Origin: a virus
Virus record (IMG/VR): IMGVR_UViG_3300033997_000266
Location: 1 to 23,586 of that record
DNA length: 23,586 bases
Direction: 5' to 3' (one strand)
Shown piece by piece: positions 7,137 to 12,976 of the stretch. The notes under the pieces are model-generated. The model saw only the letters and a program-made list of their open reading frames with translations. It was not told the origin of the DNA and did not search any database. The position numbers and the translations under genes are program-made. The stretch's first letter is position 1. The number at the start of each line of letters is the position of its first letter.

Positions 7137-7975
7137 GCTGCTCTCCTTGCCCATGCCGGGCGGGTAAGTGGTATCAGGTCGTGCCAGTCGTTGTTGACGC
7201 GGCACTCGTGGAATTTGCGCAGGTCGCGGCGGTAGAGGTCTTTGCCAGCCTCTTTCCACTCCTGCTCCAGCGGGCGAACCCGCACCGGGTAGCGGCCGCA
7301 CTCAATGGATGAGCTGACCGCGATAAAGATGAAGTCCGGGATCTCGTCGTAAATTTCGCGAAAGCCGTCGGAGTACATGGCGTCCTGAACGTGGTAGCGG
7401 AACTCCTCGACGTGGCGCTCGAAGCGGCCCATGTCGTCCACCTTCTTCACGTCTGCCAGAATTGGGAAGTTGTTGAGCTTCTTGTCTGGTCGGCAGCGGC
7501 AAAGCTCCTCTGTCTCGCGGTCAGTCCAGTACAGCGACCCCTCACAGATGCCGTCTTGCTCCAGAAACCATCTGGCGTCTGGGTGGGCGAACACGCTTTC
7601 GCGCATCAGTTGCAGCTTGCGGTCATCCTCGAACGAGAGAATGGTCTTGCCAAGCTCGGAGCAGTTGGCCATGAACTCCTTCTCCTCCTCCTTGCCTGCG
7701 TTGGTGCGGCGGTTGAACTCAGGGGCGATGATGAATCGATCCTTGAACTCTTCCGGCTCCAGCAGCAGGCAGTGCAGGGCGGTGCCCATGTCCAGCGCCT
7801 TGAGCTTTTCCTCATCGACCGGCGCGCTCTTGCGCCAGATGTAGGTGGCTGGGCTCTCGGCGATGTCGTCGAGCTGGGATTTGCTGATGCCGGGGCCGGA
7901 GTGGTACTCCTCGTTGGAGAGGCCCAGCACCAGACCTTGCGGCAGGGCCAGGCTGGTATCTACGGCGGCGTTCAT
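7133..7975 (-). CDS. recE: RecE-type exonuclease VIII (PD-(D/E)XK, 5'-3' dsDNA exonuclease)
   Basis: 280 residues, matching the catalytic C-terminal part of E. coli RecE and short phage versions. The enzyme digests duplex ends 5' to 3' and leaves 3' single strands for RecT. Visible motifs are GTALHCLLLEPE with His68, EGSLYW (Glu145), CRPD (Asp164), ADVKK (Asp175, Lys177) and YHVQDAMYSDG (Gln198). IAVSSSIECGRYPV and the closing RPAWARRA also match RecE closely. The usual DLKT/DVKT active-site strand is DVKK here; the key Asp and Lys are retained, so activity is expected. The start ATG at 7975 overlaps the preceding stop and has AGGAG upstream. Confidence 0.92.
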   Translation of the reverse strand: MNAAVDTSLALPQGLVLGLSNEEYHSGPGISKSQLDDIAESPATYIWRKSAPVDEEKLKALDMGTALHCLLLEPEEFKDRFIIAPEFNRRTNAGKEEEKEFMANCSELGKTILSFEDDRKLQLMRESVFAHPDARWFLEQDGICEGSLYWTDRETEELCRCRPDKKLNNFPILADVKKVDDMGRFERHVEEFRYHVQDAMYSDGFREIYDEIPDFIFIAVSSSIECGRYPVRVRPLEQEWKEAGKDLYRRDLRKFHECRVNNDWHDLIPLTRPAWARRAA

Positions 7976-8337
7976 GCTGCGCTCCTGTGCTGGTATTGCT
8001 CAAACTGCTCCTCGCTCATGGCGTCGTGCAGGGCGGCGAGGTGATAACCCCATGCTTCCTTGGCCAGCTCTGCCAGCCCGGCATCGACCACCTGGTCAAT
8101 GAACTGCATCAGCGGCGCTTGCTCGCCGTCGTTCATCATCAGCCAGATAGCCTGGTTGTAGTGGCGGTGCTGGTCGGCGTTGAGCTCGCCCAGCAGGGTG
8201 GCCGGGTCGGTTTCAAGCATCCCGGCCAGAAGCAGAGGGCGGTTTGCGTCACACCAATCGGCGATCCACTCGGCCTCGGCGTTGGCCTCGGCTTCGCGGC
8301 TCTCCAGCAGGGCGAGCATTTCGTTTTCTCGGGTCAT
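7972..8337 (-). CDS. acidic helical hypothetical protein upstream of recE
   Basis: 121 residues, acidic and Ala/Glu-rich, predicted helical throughout (MLALLESREAEANAEAEWIADWCDANRPLLLAGMLETDPATLL...). It has two tryptophan-containing segments and no catalytic motif. The start overlaps the previous stop as ATGA, and its stop overlaps the recE start the same way. Small acidic proteins at this place in lambdoid left operons sometimes act on host nucleases, as with lambda Gam. No Gam or Abc similarity is visible, so that is only a contextual suggestion. Confidence 0.65.
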   Translation of the reverse strand: MTRENEMLALLESREAEANAEAEWIADWCDANRPLLLAGMLETDPATLLGELNADQHRHYNQAIWLMMNDGEQAPLMQFIDQVVDAGLAELAKEAWGYHLAALHDAMSEEQFEQYQHRSAA

Positions 8338-8552
8338 GACGCGCCCCCCTTTCCCAGCTCAGCCAACAGGGCGTCGGCATACGACACTGCCTGCTCCGCA
8401 CCGTACTTAGGAGTAAATTGAGTAGGGGCGATGCCACACATGATGTGCATTGCCATCATCTCGCGCTTGGTTAGTCCGGTGTAAGCAATCGGCTCATACG
8501 ATCCGAACCCGCTAAGCTCAACTGGCATCGCTGGCATATCTGCATTCTTCAT
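8334..8552 (-). CDS. small conserved phage protein (GLTKRE... family)
   Basis: 72 residues with the order MPAMP, SGFGSYEPIAYTGLTKREMMAMHIMCGI, then AVSYADALLAELGK. This is a very common small phage protein pattern (TGLTKREYFA...YADALI.EL) of unknown function, recalled and not searched. ATG at 8552 has GGAG within the end of the preceding gene. The stop overlaps the next start as ATGA. No membrane or metal site is present. Confidence 0.7.
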   Translation of the reverse strand: MKNADMPAMPVELSGFGSYEPIAYTGLTKREMMAMHIMCGIAPTQFTPKYGAEQAVSYADALLAELGKGGAS

Positions 8553-8554
8553 GG

Positions 8555-8746
8555 CTACATCTCCATTTCAAGCCGCAGGGCGCGCTGCTCTTGGTACTCC
8601 TCGATGGCGCGGCGGGTAGAGGCTTTGTTGCGGGCCATCTGCGCCTGTTCGGCGGATGGGGCGGCGTCTACGTGGTACTTGCGGCGGGTGGGTGGCACCA
8701 TCGCGCCGCGAAAGCCCATCAACTGGGCCTCGGTCAGTGGCTTCAT
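8555..8746 (-). CDS. small basic hypothetical protein, first coding gene after the structured leader
   Basis: 63 residues, beginning MKPLTEAQLMGFRGAMVPPTRRKYHVDAAPSAEQAQMARNK and rich in Arg, Lys, Glu and Ala with a helical C-terminus. ATG at 8746 is preceded by ACAGGACCCAGACC, the recurring leader of this phage. Upstream lies the gene-poor, hairpin-rich region 8747-9322. Its function is not recognised. A gap of only two bases separates it from the following gene. Confidence 0.6.
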   Translation of the reverse strand: MKPLTEAQLMGFRGAMVPPTRRKYHVDAAPSAEQAQMARNKASTRRAIEEYQEQRALRLEMEM

Positions 8747-8772
8747 GGTCTGGGTCCTGTGGTGGTTTATCC

Positions 8773-8871
8773 GAAGGCGGCCACAGCTTCGACGCTATGG
8801 TGTTGCCAGCTCCACCGGAGCCGCCTTGGGATACCCGCTGTTGCCAGCGGGTTGCCGGTTACGTCATCCGG
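8773..8871 (-). other. three consecutive hairpins, candidate structured RNA
   Basis: In 99 bases there are three stems. An outer eight-pair stem AAGGCGGC/GCCGCCTT pairs 8773-8780 with 8819-8826. A six-pair stem CCCGCT/AGCGGG pairs 8833-8838 with 8845-8850. A five-pair stem GCCGG/CCGGC pairs 8853-8857 with 8867-8871. The nine-base word GTTGCCAGC occurs at 8801-8809 and 8839-8847, so loop sequences repeat. None is followed by a U-run on the minus strand, which argues against an ordinary terminator. It ends about 26 bases before the start at 8746. Covariation has not been tested. Confidence 0.45.
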
Positions 8872-9211
8872 CGCCTTCTGGTAAGCCGTCCGTGCTGTCG
8901 CGCTATCGCCGCTAATAACAGGTGTCCACCCCAGATTTGTGGACTGCTCTACCCATGCCACTTGGTTTATTGACCCTAACCAGATGCAAAGCTGGTTTCC
9001 CACGCGGAGAACTCGGGGCGCCATCATTACTGGCGCATGGATTGGCCGCTTCTAACGGCTGTCGGTTACATCGTTCGCACTCCCTGTTGTGTTGATGTCG
9101 CAATAGTCGAGTGATAAATCGTTCAATTTCACACGCCGCTTTCCGGTTTTAACGGGGTATCGGCGCATCCCTACCGGCATCGGGATTCGTGGTTGTGAGC
9201 CGGTTCCAGGT

Positions 9212-9223
9212 TGTTAAAGAGCA
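9212..9223 (-). promoter_or_regulatory. boxA antitermination element, perfect match to E. coli rrn boxA
   Basis: The minus strand reads TGCTCTTTAACA, identical over 12 bases to the E. coli rrn boxA that binds NusB/NusE on nascent RNA. It lies in the untranslated part of the left early transcript, upstream of recE/recT. An ATCCC/GGGAT inverted repeat with a ten-base interval (9167-9186) follows, but no textbook boxB is evident. I infer a nut-like or rrn-type antitermination site, allowing polymerase to pass the terminators at 6128 and 4961. Confidence 0.65.
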
Positions 9224-9249
9224 GGCCCAGCCGAATTAGGCGTGAGCGA

Positions 9250-9313
9250 AGCCAAAGCATCCTTGCGGTGCTTGAGAAAGAGGCTTTGGCTACGGCGCTA
9301 TCAGGGAAGCGCC
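9250..9313 (-). other. two hairpins upstream of boxA
   Basis: Between the stop of the small Arg-rich gene and boxA there are two inverted repeats. AGCCAAAGC (9250-9258) pairs with GCTTTGGCT (9283-9291) around a 24-base interval. GGCGCT (9294-9299) pairs with AGCGCC (9308-9313) around an eight-base loop. Neither is followed by a U-run in the leftward direction. They could be binding structures for an antitermination factor or RNA processing sites; this is inferred. Confidence 0.4.
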
Positions 9314-9322
9314 AGACCCGGG

Positions 9323-9577
9323 TCAGATGGCGTTGCGGTGGAACTCAGCGCGCCAGTGGAGGAGGGCGCGGCATTTCATGGCGGTCATGGTGCGCACCTT
9401 GGCAGACTGGGCGGTGCGGGCTGCGACGAGCTGGTGCCGCTCGGTGGCCATCATGGCAACCGCCAAGCGTTGCTTGATGGTTCGGCGGCGGGCGGCGTTG
9501 CCGTTCAGGCGGTCGGCGATGGCGGCAACGATCTGGTCGGCGCGTTTCGCGGCTCTGGAAAAAAGGCGTATGGTCAT
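9323..9577 (-). CDS. small Arg-rich protein at head of left operon, possible N-like antiterminator
   Basis: 84 residues from ATG at 9577, with CAGGAG about 11 bases upstream. The protein is strongly basic (MTIRLFSRAAKRADQIVAA). An Arg-rich stretch at residues 27-38, NAARRRTIKQRL, resembles in style the boxB-binding N peptides (P22 N has NAKTRRHERRRKLA). The remainder is helical and basic, ending WRAEFHRNAI. Position fits an N gene: first in the left operon, next to a boxA. Against this, the boxA lies downstream of the gene rather than upstream, the Arg-rich segment is not at the extreme N-terminus, and no boxB is obvious. The alternative is an unrelated small DNA-binding protein. The coding call is moderate; the N-like role is speculative. 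Confidence 0.5.
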   Translation of the reverse strand: MTIRLFSRAAKRADQIVAAIADRLNGNAARRRTIKQRLAVAMMATERHQLVAARTAQSAKVRTMTAMKCRALLHWRAEFHRNAI

Positions 9578-9701
9578 GGTACATTCACTCCTGTTGGCGA
9601 GTTGGTCCTCGCTGATTCCCACCGGTTTAGGCTGGTCGGGGTCCTGATTGTCGGGGTTGGTCCCCTGGCATTCTGATTGGGGTGGTACCCCAGTCCTTCG
9701 A

Positions 9702-9728
9702 AGCCCGCCTTGTGCGGGCTTTGTCGTT
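9702..9728 (+). terminator. rightward intrinsic terminator with no rightward gene before it
   Basis: Stem AGCCCGC/GCGGGCT with loop CTTGT, followed on the plus strand by TTTGTCGTTCTT. It is preceded at 9679-9691 by a second perfect small hairpin, GGGGT-GGT-ACCCC. No convincing rightward gene ends here. The element matches the late-region terminator at 19350 in about 26 of 30 positions by eye. It may end an antisense or small RNA facing the left operon, or be a relocated duplicate. Confidence 0.6.
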
Positions 9729-9846
9729 CTTACGCGCTGGTCAGGCGCTTCACTGCTGCCCTGGTTGGGGCTGGGTCCTGTTGCCGGGTGGTACTGAATT
9801 AGTTACGTCTGGCTACCGGTCGATGCTGTCGCCCTGGTGGTGCTCA

Positions 9847-9899
9847 GTACAACGTGTACCTGATGTGGTTTATAGTGTACTCGCAGTTCATTTAATGCA
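9847..9899 (-). promoter_or_regulatory. left operator and probable left early promoter region
   Basis: On the minus strand 9876-9891 reads ATGAACTGCGAGTACA, identical to 11429-11444 at the right promoter. It is a pseudo-palindrome of form TGWACT-N3-AGTWCA. A second dyad, GTACA-ACG-TGTAC, lies at 9847-9859. TTGCAT (minus strand, 9894-9899) precedes the shared element, and a weak -10 such as CACTAT or TACACT overlaps its end. The -35/-10 assignment is uncertain; the operator call is stronger because of the exact repeat. It should drive the leftward genes from 9577. Confidence 0.6.
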
Positions 9900-9943
9900 A
9901 GTTTTTTTCGCTCTTTCTGTGGGCGCTTTTCTGCGGGCATAAA

Positions 9944-9966
9944 AAAAGCCGCATTGCGCGGCTTTT
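9944..9966 (-). terminator. terminator of the lysogenic cI transcript
   Basis: Nine-pair stem AAAAGCCGC/GCGGCTTTT with loop ATTGC, followed on the minus strand by a run of Ts (9941-9947). It stands 14 bases after the zinc-ribbon gene's stop and before the left operator. It should end the leftward cI transcript and insulate it from the left early operon. T bases also follow the stem on the plus strand, so it may work in both directions. Confidence 0.8.
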
Positions 9967-9979
9967 GGTGGGGTCGTGG

Positions 9980-10684
9980 CTACTTGCGATTCAGGCAGTA
10001 GCGGCACCATTTGGTTAGCTTATCAGGCCTGTTCTTATTTTCTTCAAAGTTTGTTTTCAGGCGGCGCATACCGCACTTAGGGCAAATCTTATAATGGCGC
10101 TCTTCGCCTGGCGAGGTCATGCAGTCGATACACCATTTTGTCAGGCCGTCCGGGGTGTTTGAGTTGGAGCGGAACGAAGGGGTGGGCTTGGTTTTCCGGC
10201 ACTTAGGGCAGCGTTTGACTGATTGTGGGGTAGTTTTTATCGCCTCGATCACAACACCCTTGGCTGGGGGTTCATCAATCACGCTGTAGGTTGTGCGGGT
10301 TACTGTCGTTGGTGGTTGAGGGGCAGGCCGCTCAATGGGTTGTTGCTGGATAGGTTTGTGGGTTGCCACCGGGATATTGGCCTTTGTGCTGGCGATAGCG
10401 GTGAGATGGGTGGCCGTGTCGCGGTTGATTATCGCTTGCTGGGGCTCGGTATTGACGGGGGTGACGTTTTTGCTTTTTTCAAACTGACGTACCCCCTCTC
10501 GCATGATCGCCATCTGCTTGGAGTCTATTTCCCGCTGGCGTTCGTAGGTGATTGAGCCCGAGTCAGTGAGTATTGTTTTCCGCTCGGTGATTGTTTCGCG
10601 TGTGCTGGCTTTTGTTCGGTTGTTGACCAGCCAGTAAATACCCCCTGCCAAACCCAATAGCGTGAGCACGTCTTCCATCTGCAT
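9980..10684 (-). CDS. membrane-anchored protein with two zinc ribbons, expressed with cI
   Basis: 234 residues from ATG at 10684, with GGGAGG seven bases upstream. Residues 6-20 (VLTLLGLAGGIYWLV) form one short membrane segment near the N-terminus. A charged helix (about 28-75) and a Pro/Thr/Gln-rich linker (about 76-155) follow. The C-terminus holds a tandem repeat about 42 residues apart, each unit CPKC...LTKWCxxC: Cys159, 162, 185, 188 and Cys201, 204, 227, 230. These are two four-Cys zinc sites. Orientation is probably C-in, placing the ribbons in the cytoplasm. It is 18 bases after cI and shares its transcript, the slot where prophages carry superinfection-exclusion or anti-phage genes. 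Base composition appears less GC-rich than its neighbours. I recognise no named family for the whole protein; a prophage-expressed exclusion role is inferred. Confidence 0.75.
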   Translation of the reverse strand: MQMEDVLTLLGLAGGIYWLVNNRTKASTRETITERKTILTDSGSITYERQREIDSKQMAIMREGVRQFEKSKNVTPVNTEPQQAIINRDTATHLTAIASTKANIPVATHKPIQQQPIERPAPQPPTTVTRTTYSVIDEPPAKGVVIEAIKTTPQSVKRCPKCRKTKPTPSFRSNSNTPDGLTKWCIDCMTSPGEERHYKICPKCGMRRLKTNFEENKNRPDKLTKWCRYCLNRK

Positions 10685-10702
10685 GGGGTTCCTCCCTATT
10701 GC

Positions 10703-11380
10703 TTATAACGCCTTTCTGGTGCTGCGCCGATGCTCCACCACGACGCCAATCAACTGGATCGTTTGCAGGTCTGATCTCATGGTTGGGAATACATCATTGA
10801 GCGGTGCCAGCTCGAACCACTCCTGACCCTTATCATTCACTCCGCGTGGGCGGTATTGTTTGATCGTGGCCTCGCCGTTGCCGTTCTTGGCAACCACAAA
10901 CTCCCCGGGGCGGGGGCTTGCGTCTGGGTCAATGAGCACAACATCGCCGGGGCGGATCTCTGGCAACATGCTGTCGCCTTTGACGCGCAGGGCAAACGCA
11001 TTTTTCCCCATTCGTGGATCCGCATAGATGTATTCGGTGCTGCCATCAATATCAGTGGCCCCGCAAGCCTCCGTCCAGGCGCCCGCCTGAACGTAATCGA
11101 GCACTGGGATCAGCCGCTGCGGTGTGCGGGTCATTAACTCCAATTCCGATTCACCGTATTGAAGCCAGGAAACCGACACCCCGAGCATGTTGGCCAGGGC
11201 GATCATGGTGTCACGCGCAGGGATGGCCTCAGCATTAAAATATTTGCTGACGGCCTTTGGGGTGACCCCGAGGTGTTGGGCTATTTTTGCGCCTCGGCCA
11301 CGACTTGGCAGGCCAGCAGCGTTAGCTGCTTTTTGGAGTCGCTGGGCGAAGGCTGCCCTTTCATCGTTAGTTTGTACCAT
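10703..11380 (-). CDS. cI: CI-type repressor with S24 self-cleaving domain
   Basis: 225 residues from ATG at 11380. The N-terminus holds an XRE/lambda-type helix-turn-helix (about residues 28-60: GRGAKIAQHLGVTPKAVSKYFNAEAIPARDTMIALANMLGVSVSWLQYG). The C-terminal LexA/S24 domain has the cleavage site Ala99-Gly100 (DYVQAGAW), the nucleophile Ser137 in VKGDSMLP and Lys174 in TIKQY, so RecA-stimulated self-cleavage is expected. The much longer open frame upstream would run through the right operator and cro, so it is rejected. No Shine-Dalgarno is seen; the ATG lies seven bases after a TACGAT -10-like hexamer, suggesting a leaderless message from a maintenance promoter. It represses the divergent cro promoter and the left promoter. 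Confidence 0.92.
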   Translation of the reverse strand: MVQTNDERAAFAQRLQKAANAAGLPSRGRGAKIAQHLGVTPKAVSKYFNAEAIPARDTMIALANMLGVSVSWLQYGESELELMTRTPQRLIPVLDYVQAGAWTEACGATDIDGSTEYIYADPRMGKNAFALRVKGDSMLPEIRPGDVVLIDPDASPRPGEFVVAKNGNGEATIKQYRPRGVNDKGQEWFELAPLNDVFPTMRSDLQTIQLIGVVVEHRRSTRKAL

Positions 11381-11387
11381 GGGTTCA

Positions 11388-11444
11388 ATCGTAACGATAT
11401 CTTGAGTCTCAATCAGTTCACGTTTATTATGAACTGCGAGTACA
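11388..11444. promoter_or_regulatory. right operator region with divergent cro and cI promoters
   Basis: Rightward promoter: TTGAGT (11402-11407), 17-base spacer, TATTAT (11425-11430). Leftward cI promoter: TACGAT on the minus strand (11388-11393) with a poor -35, typical of a promoter needing activation. Dyads present are ATCGT-A-ACGAT (11388-11398), TTGAG-T-CTCAA (11402-11412), AGTTCA-N9-TGAACT (11415-11435) and TGAACT-N3-AGTACA (11430-11444). The last, with one flanking base, is the exact 16-base copy of the left operator. Repressor binding would cover the -10 and start of the cro promoter. Confidence 0.75.
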
Positions 11445-11459
11445 TCAAGGAGGCATATC

Positions 11460-11690
11460 ATGTCATCGTTCAAGACCATTATCTCCCATTGCGGAGTCAT
11501 CCATATCGCCAAGGCGGCGAAGATTAGCCCGCGCGCGGTATACAAGTGGCTGGCTCGCGACTGTCTTCCCCGCACTGAATTTACCGGGGAGACGAATTAC
11601 TCCGAGATCATCAGCGACCTGTCTGGCGGGACTTATTCGCCTGATGAGGTGAGGGCTGCCGGTCGTTATCAACCCAACCAAGCGGCCTAA
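11460..11690 (+). CDS. cro: Cro-like regulator
   Basis: 76 residues. AAGGAGG stands seven bases before ATG. Residues about 12-34 form a helix-turn-helix (GVIHIAKAAKISPRAVYKWLARDCLPRTEF), and the tail SEIISDLSGGTYSPDEVRAAG matches the P22/YdaS-type Cro pattern. It is the first gene of the rightward transcript, divergent from cI with operators between. It should bind the same operators in a different order of preference and shut off cI during lytic growth. Size and position are typical. Confidence 0.88.
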   Translation: MSSFKTIISHCGVIHIAKAAKISPRAVYKWLARDCLPRTEFTGETNYSEIISDLSGGTYSPDEVRAAGRYQPNQAA

Positions 11691-11723
11691 CCAGCCACTC
11701 AACCATCCACAGGACCCAAGACC

Positions 11724-12527
11724 ATGACCAATCTGATTAGCAAGGCCTTTGAAGGGCACAACATTCGCATCATTACCGACCAGCAGGGCGAGCCCTGGTT
11801 CGTGGCGGCTGATATCGCCAAGGTGCTGGAATACCTCGAAGCCAAAGACATGACCCGGTTGCTCGATGACGATGAAAAGGGTCGGCAGATTGTGCCGACC
11901 CTTGGCGGCAACCAGGAAATGAACACCATCAACGAATCCGGCCTCTACTCCGCCATCCTGCGCAGCCGCAAGCCGGAGGCCAAGTTGTTCAAACGCTGGG
12001 TTACCTTCGAGGTGTTGCCCAGCATCCGCAAGCACGGCGGCTATCTTGCCGGTCAGGAGCAGGATGCGCCGGAGCTGATCATGGCCAAGGCGCTGATGGT
12101 GGCGCAGTCGGTGATCGACCGGAAAAGCCAAGAGCTGGCAGCCGCTCAGCAGACCATTGCGGACAACGCCCACAAGAACGACTTCTTCGACAACTACGCC
12201 TACTGTGGCGGATCTCTTGGTTTTCGTGAGGTGGCCAAGCTGCTCAAGGCAAAAGAGCATGAGTTTCGCGCCTTCCTGTGTGCCAAGCGGTACATGTACC
12301 AACTCAGTGGTCAGTGGATGGCATACGCCCCGCATCTTGATGCTGGGCGCTTTGAGGTGAAAACGGGGACTGCTGAACGCAATAACTACGCCTTTGCCAA
12401 GACCGTGTTCACCCCGAAAGGTGTGCAGTGGATCGCGGGTGAATGGGGCAAGCACCAGGCCGAGAAAGAGCTGAATTGTCAGGTTCCTGCATTGCAGGAG
12501 ACCCCCTATACCTATGCGCAGCATTGA
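11724..12527 (+). CDS. ant: phage antirepressor, BRO-N plus KilAC domains
   Basis: 267 residues. The N-terminal BRO-N domain (about residues 1-105) shows IRIITDQQGEPWFVAADIAKVLEY, then TINESGLYSAILRSRKPEAKLFKRWVTFEVLPSIRKHGGY. After a short helix (about 110-150) comes a KilAC/ANT domain (about 155-260) with FDNYAYCGGSLGFREVAKLLKAKEHEFRAFLCAKRYMYQLSGQWMAYAPHLDAGRFEVKTG and FTPKGVQWIAGEW. Such proteins bind or titrate repressors and promote lytic development. The leader ACAGGACCCAAGACC precedes ATG. Its place right after cro is unusual compared with P22 immI but common in Gammaproteobacteria prophages. A long minus-strand frame across it is a shadow. Confidence 0.9.
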   Translation: MTNLISKAFEGHNIRIITDQQGEPWFVAADIAKVLEYLEAKDMTRLLDDDEKGRQIVPTLGGNQEMNTINESGLYSAILRSRKPEAKLFKRWVTFEVLPSIRKHGGYLAGQEQDAPELIMAKALMVAQSVIDRKSQELAAAQQTIADNAHKNDFFDNYAYCGGSLGFREVAKLLKAKEHEFRAFLCAKRYMYQLSGQWMAYAPHLDAGRFEVKTGTAERNNYAFAKTVFTPKGVQWIAGEWGKHQAEKELNCQVPALQETPYTYAQH

Positions 12528-12582
12528 GACCCAATCTCCTGAAAAGTCAGGCGATTAAAAAAACCACCAGAGGACCAACCTC

Positions 12583-12972
12583 ATGGGAAGAGTAACGCTC
12601 CCCGATCATGAAAATATGAGCACGCGCTCCCCGCTGCGGGTGCGCGGCACCCCGGCCCAGCGCCAGGTGTGGCAAGAAGTCGGCGCCGAGTGTGGCATGA
12701 CTGAAACCGCATTTGCGCGCGCTTCATTGCTGATCTTGCTCAAGGCCATATCTCAGCACGAACCCCAGATCCTGGCGAGGGCCGTCAAACGGGCCAATCG
12801 AAGCCTGCTCGACCAGGGATTTCCGCCCGTCACCGTCGAGGAGATCCTGGATGGCTCCGGCCTGCCCGAGCGCGGCCTGCTGCAGTTCACCCAGGAAGAC
12901 GAGGCCGTCTACAACGAGGAGCGCCCGCTGCGCCCCCTGCAAAAACTCATCAACTTCGTTCTCGGGAGGTAA
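12583..12972 (+). CDS. hypothetical early protein, possible DNA-binding helix domain
   Basis: 129 residues. The start at 12583 is supported by AGAGGACC ten bases upstream; a second ATG at 12616 is possible. Residues about 12-55 (SPLRVRGTPAQRQVWQEVGAECGMTETAFARASLLILLK) have the strand-helix-helix order of ribbon-helix-helix proteins, although I cannot confirm the family. The rest is helical and ends PLQKLINFVLGR. It lies between the antirepressor and the small genes before the replication protein, where lambda-like phages encode cII. No clear CII signature is present. Confidence 0.65.
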   Translation: MGRVTLPDHENMSTRSPLRVRGTPAQRQVWQEVGAECGMTETAFARASLLILLKAISQHEPQILARAVKRANRSLLDQGFPPVTVEEILDGSGLPERGLLQFTQEDEAVYNEERPLRPLQKLINFVLGR

Positions 12973-12976
12973 CCCC

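Larger units (their letters stand above)
8747..9322 (-). other. gene-poor leader region of the left operon
   Basis: About 580 bases separate the small Arg-rich gene ending at 9323 from the start at 8746. Two leftward open frames here (8767-9027 and 8912-9103) overlap each other in different frames, lack clear ribosome sites and have unconvincing composition, so I do not call them. The stretch contains, in the direction of leftward transcription, hairpins at 9294-9313 and 9250-9291, a boxA at 9212-9223, a small inverted repeat at 9167-9186, and three successive hairpins at 8773-8871. I read it as a long untranslated or regulatory RNA segment. A missed small gene remains possible. Confidence 0.5.

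Noticed and set aside
8767-9103. Two leftward open frames of 86 and 63 residues in the leader region
   Set aside because: They overlap in different frames, lack clear ribosome sites and show no recognisable pattern. The CERC motif in one is too slight to support a gene.
9242-9676. 144-residue rightward open frame ending shortly before the 9702 terminator
   Set aside because: Gly/Ala/His-rich shadow of the Arg-rich leftward gene. The nearby terminator made it tempting, but codon pattern and lack of a ribosome site argue against it; an untranslated RNA is a better explanation.
11463-12524. 353-residue leftward open frame
   Set aside because: It is antisense to the well-recognised antirepressor and to cro, and would cross the right operator transcript.
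12537-12562. CCTGA-AAAG-TCAGG hairpin as terminator after the antirepressor
   Set aside because: The stem is only five pairs and is followed by A bases rather than a T-run on the plus strand.
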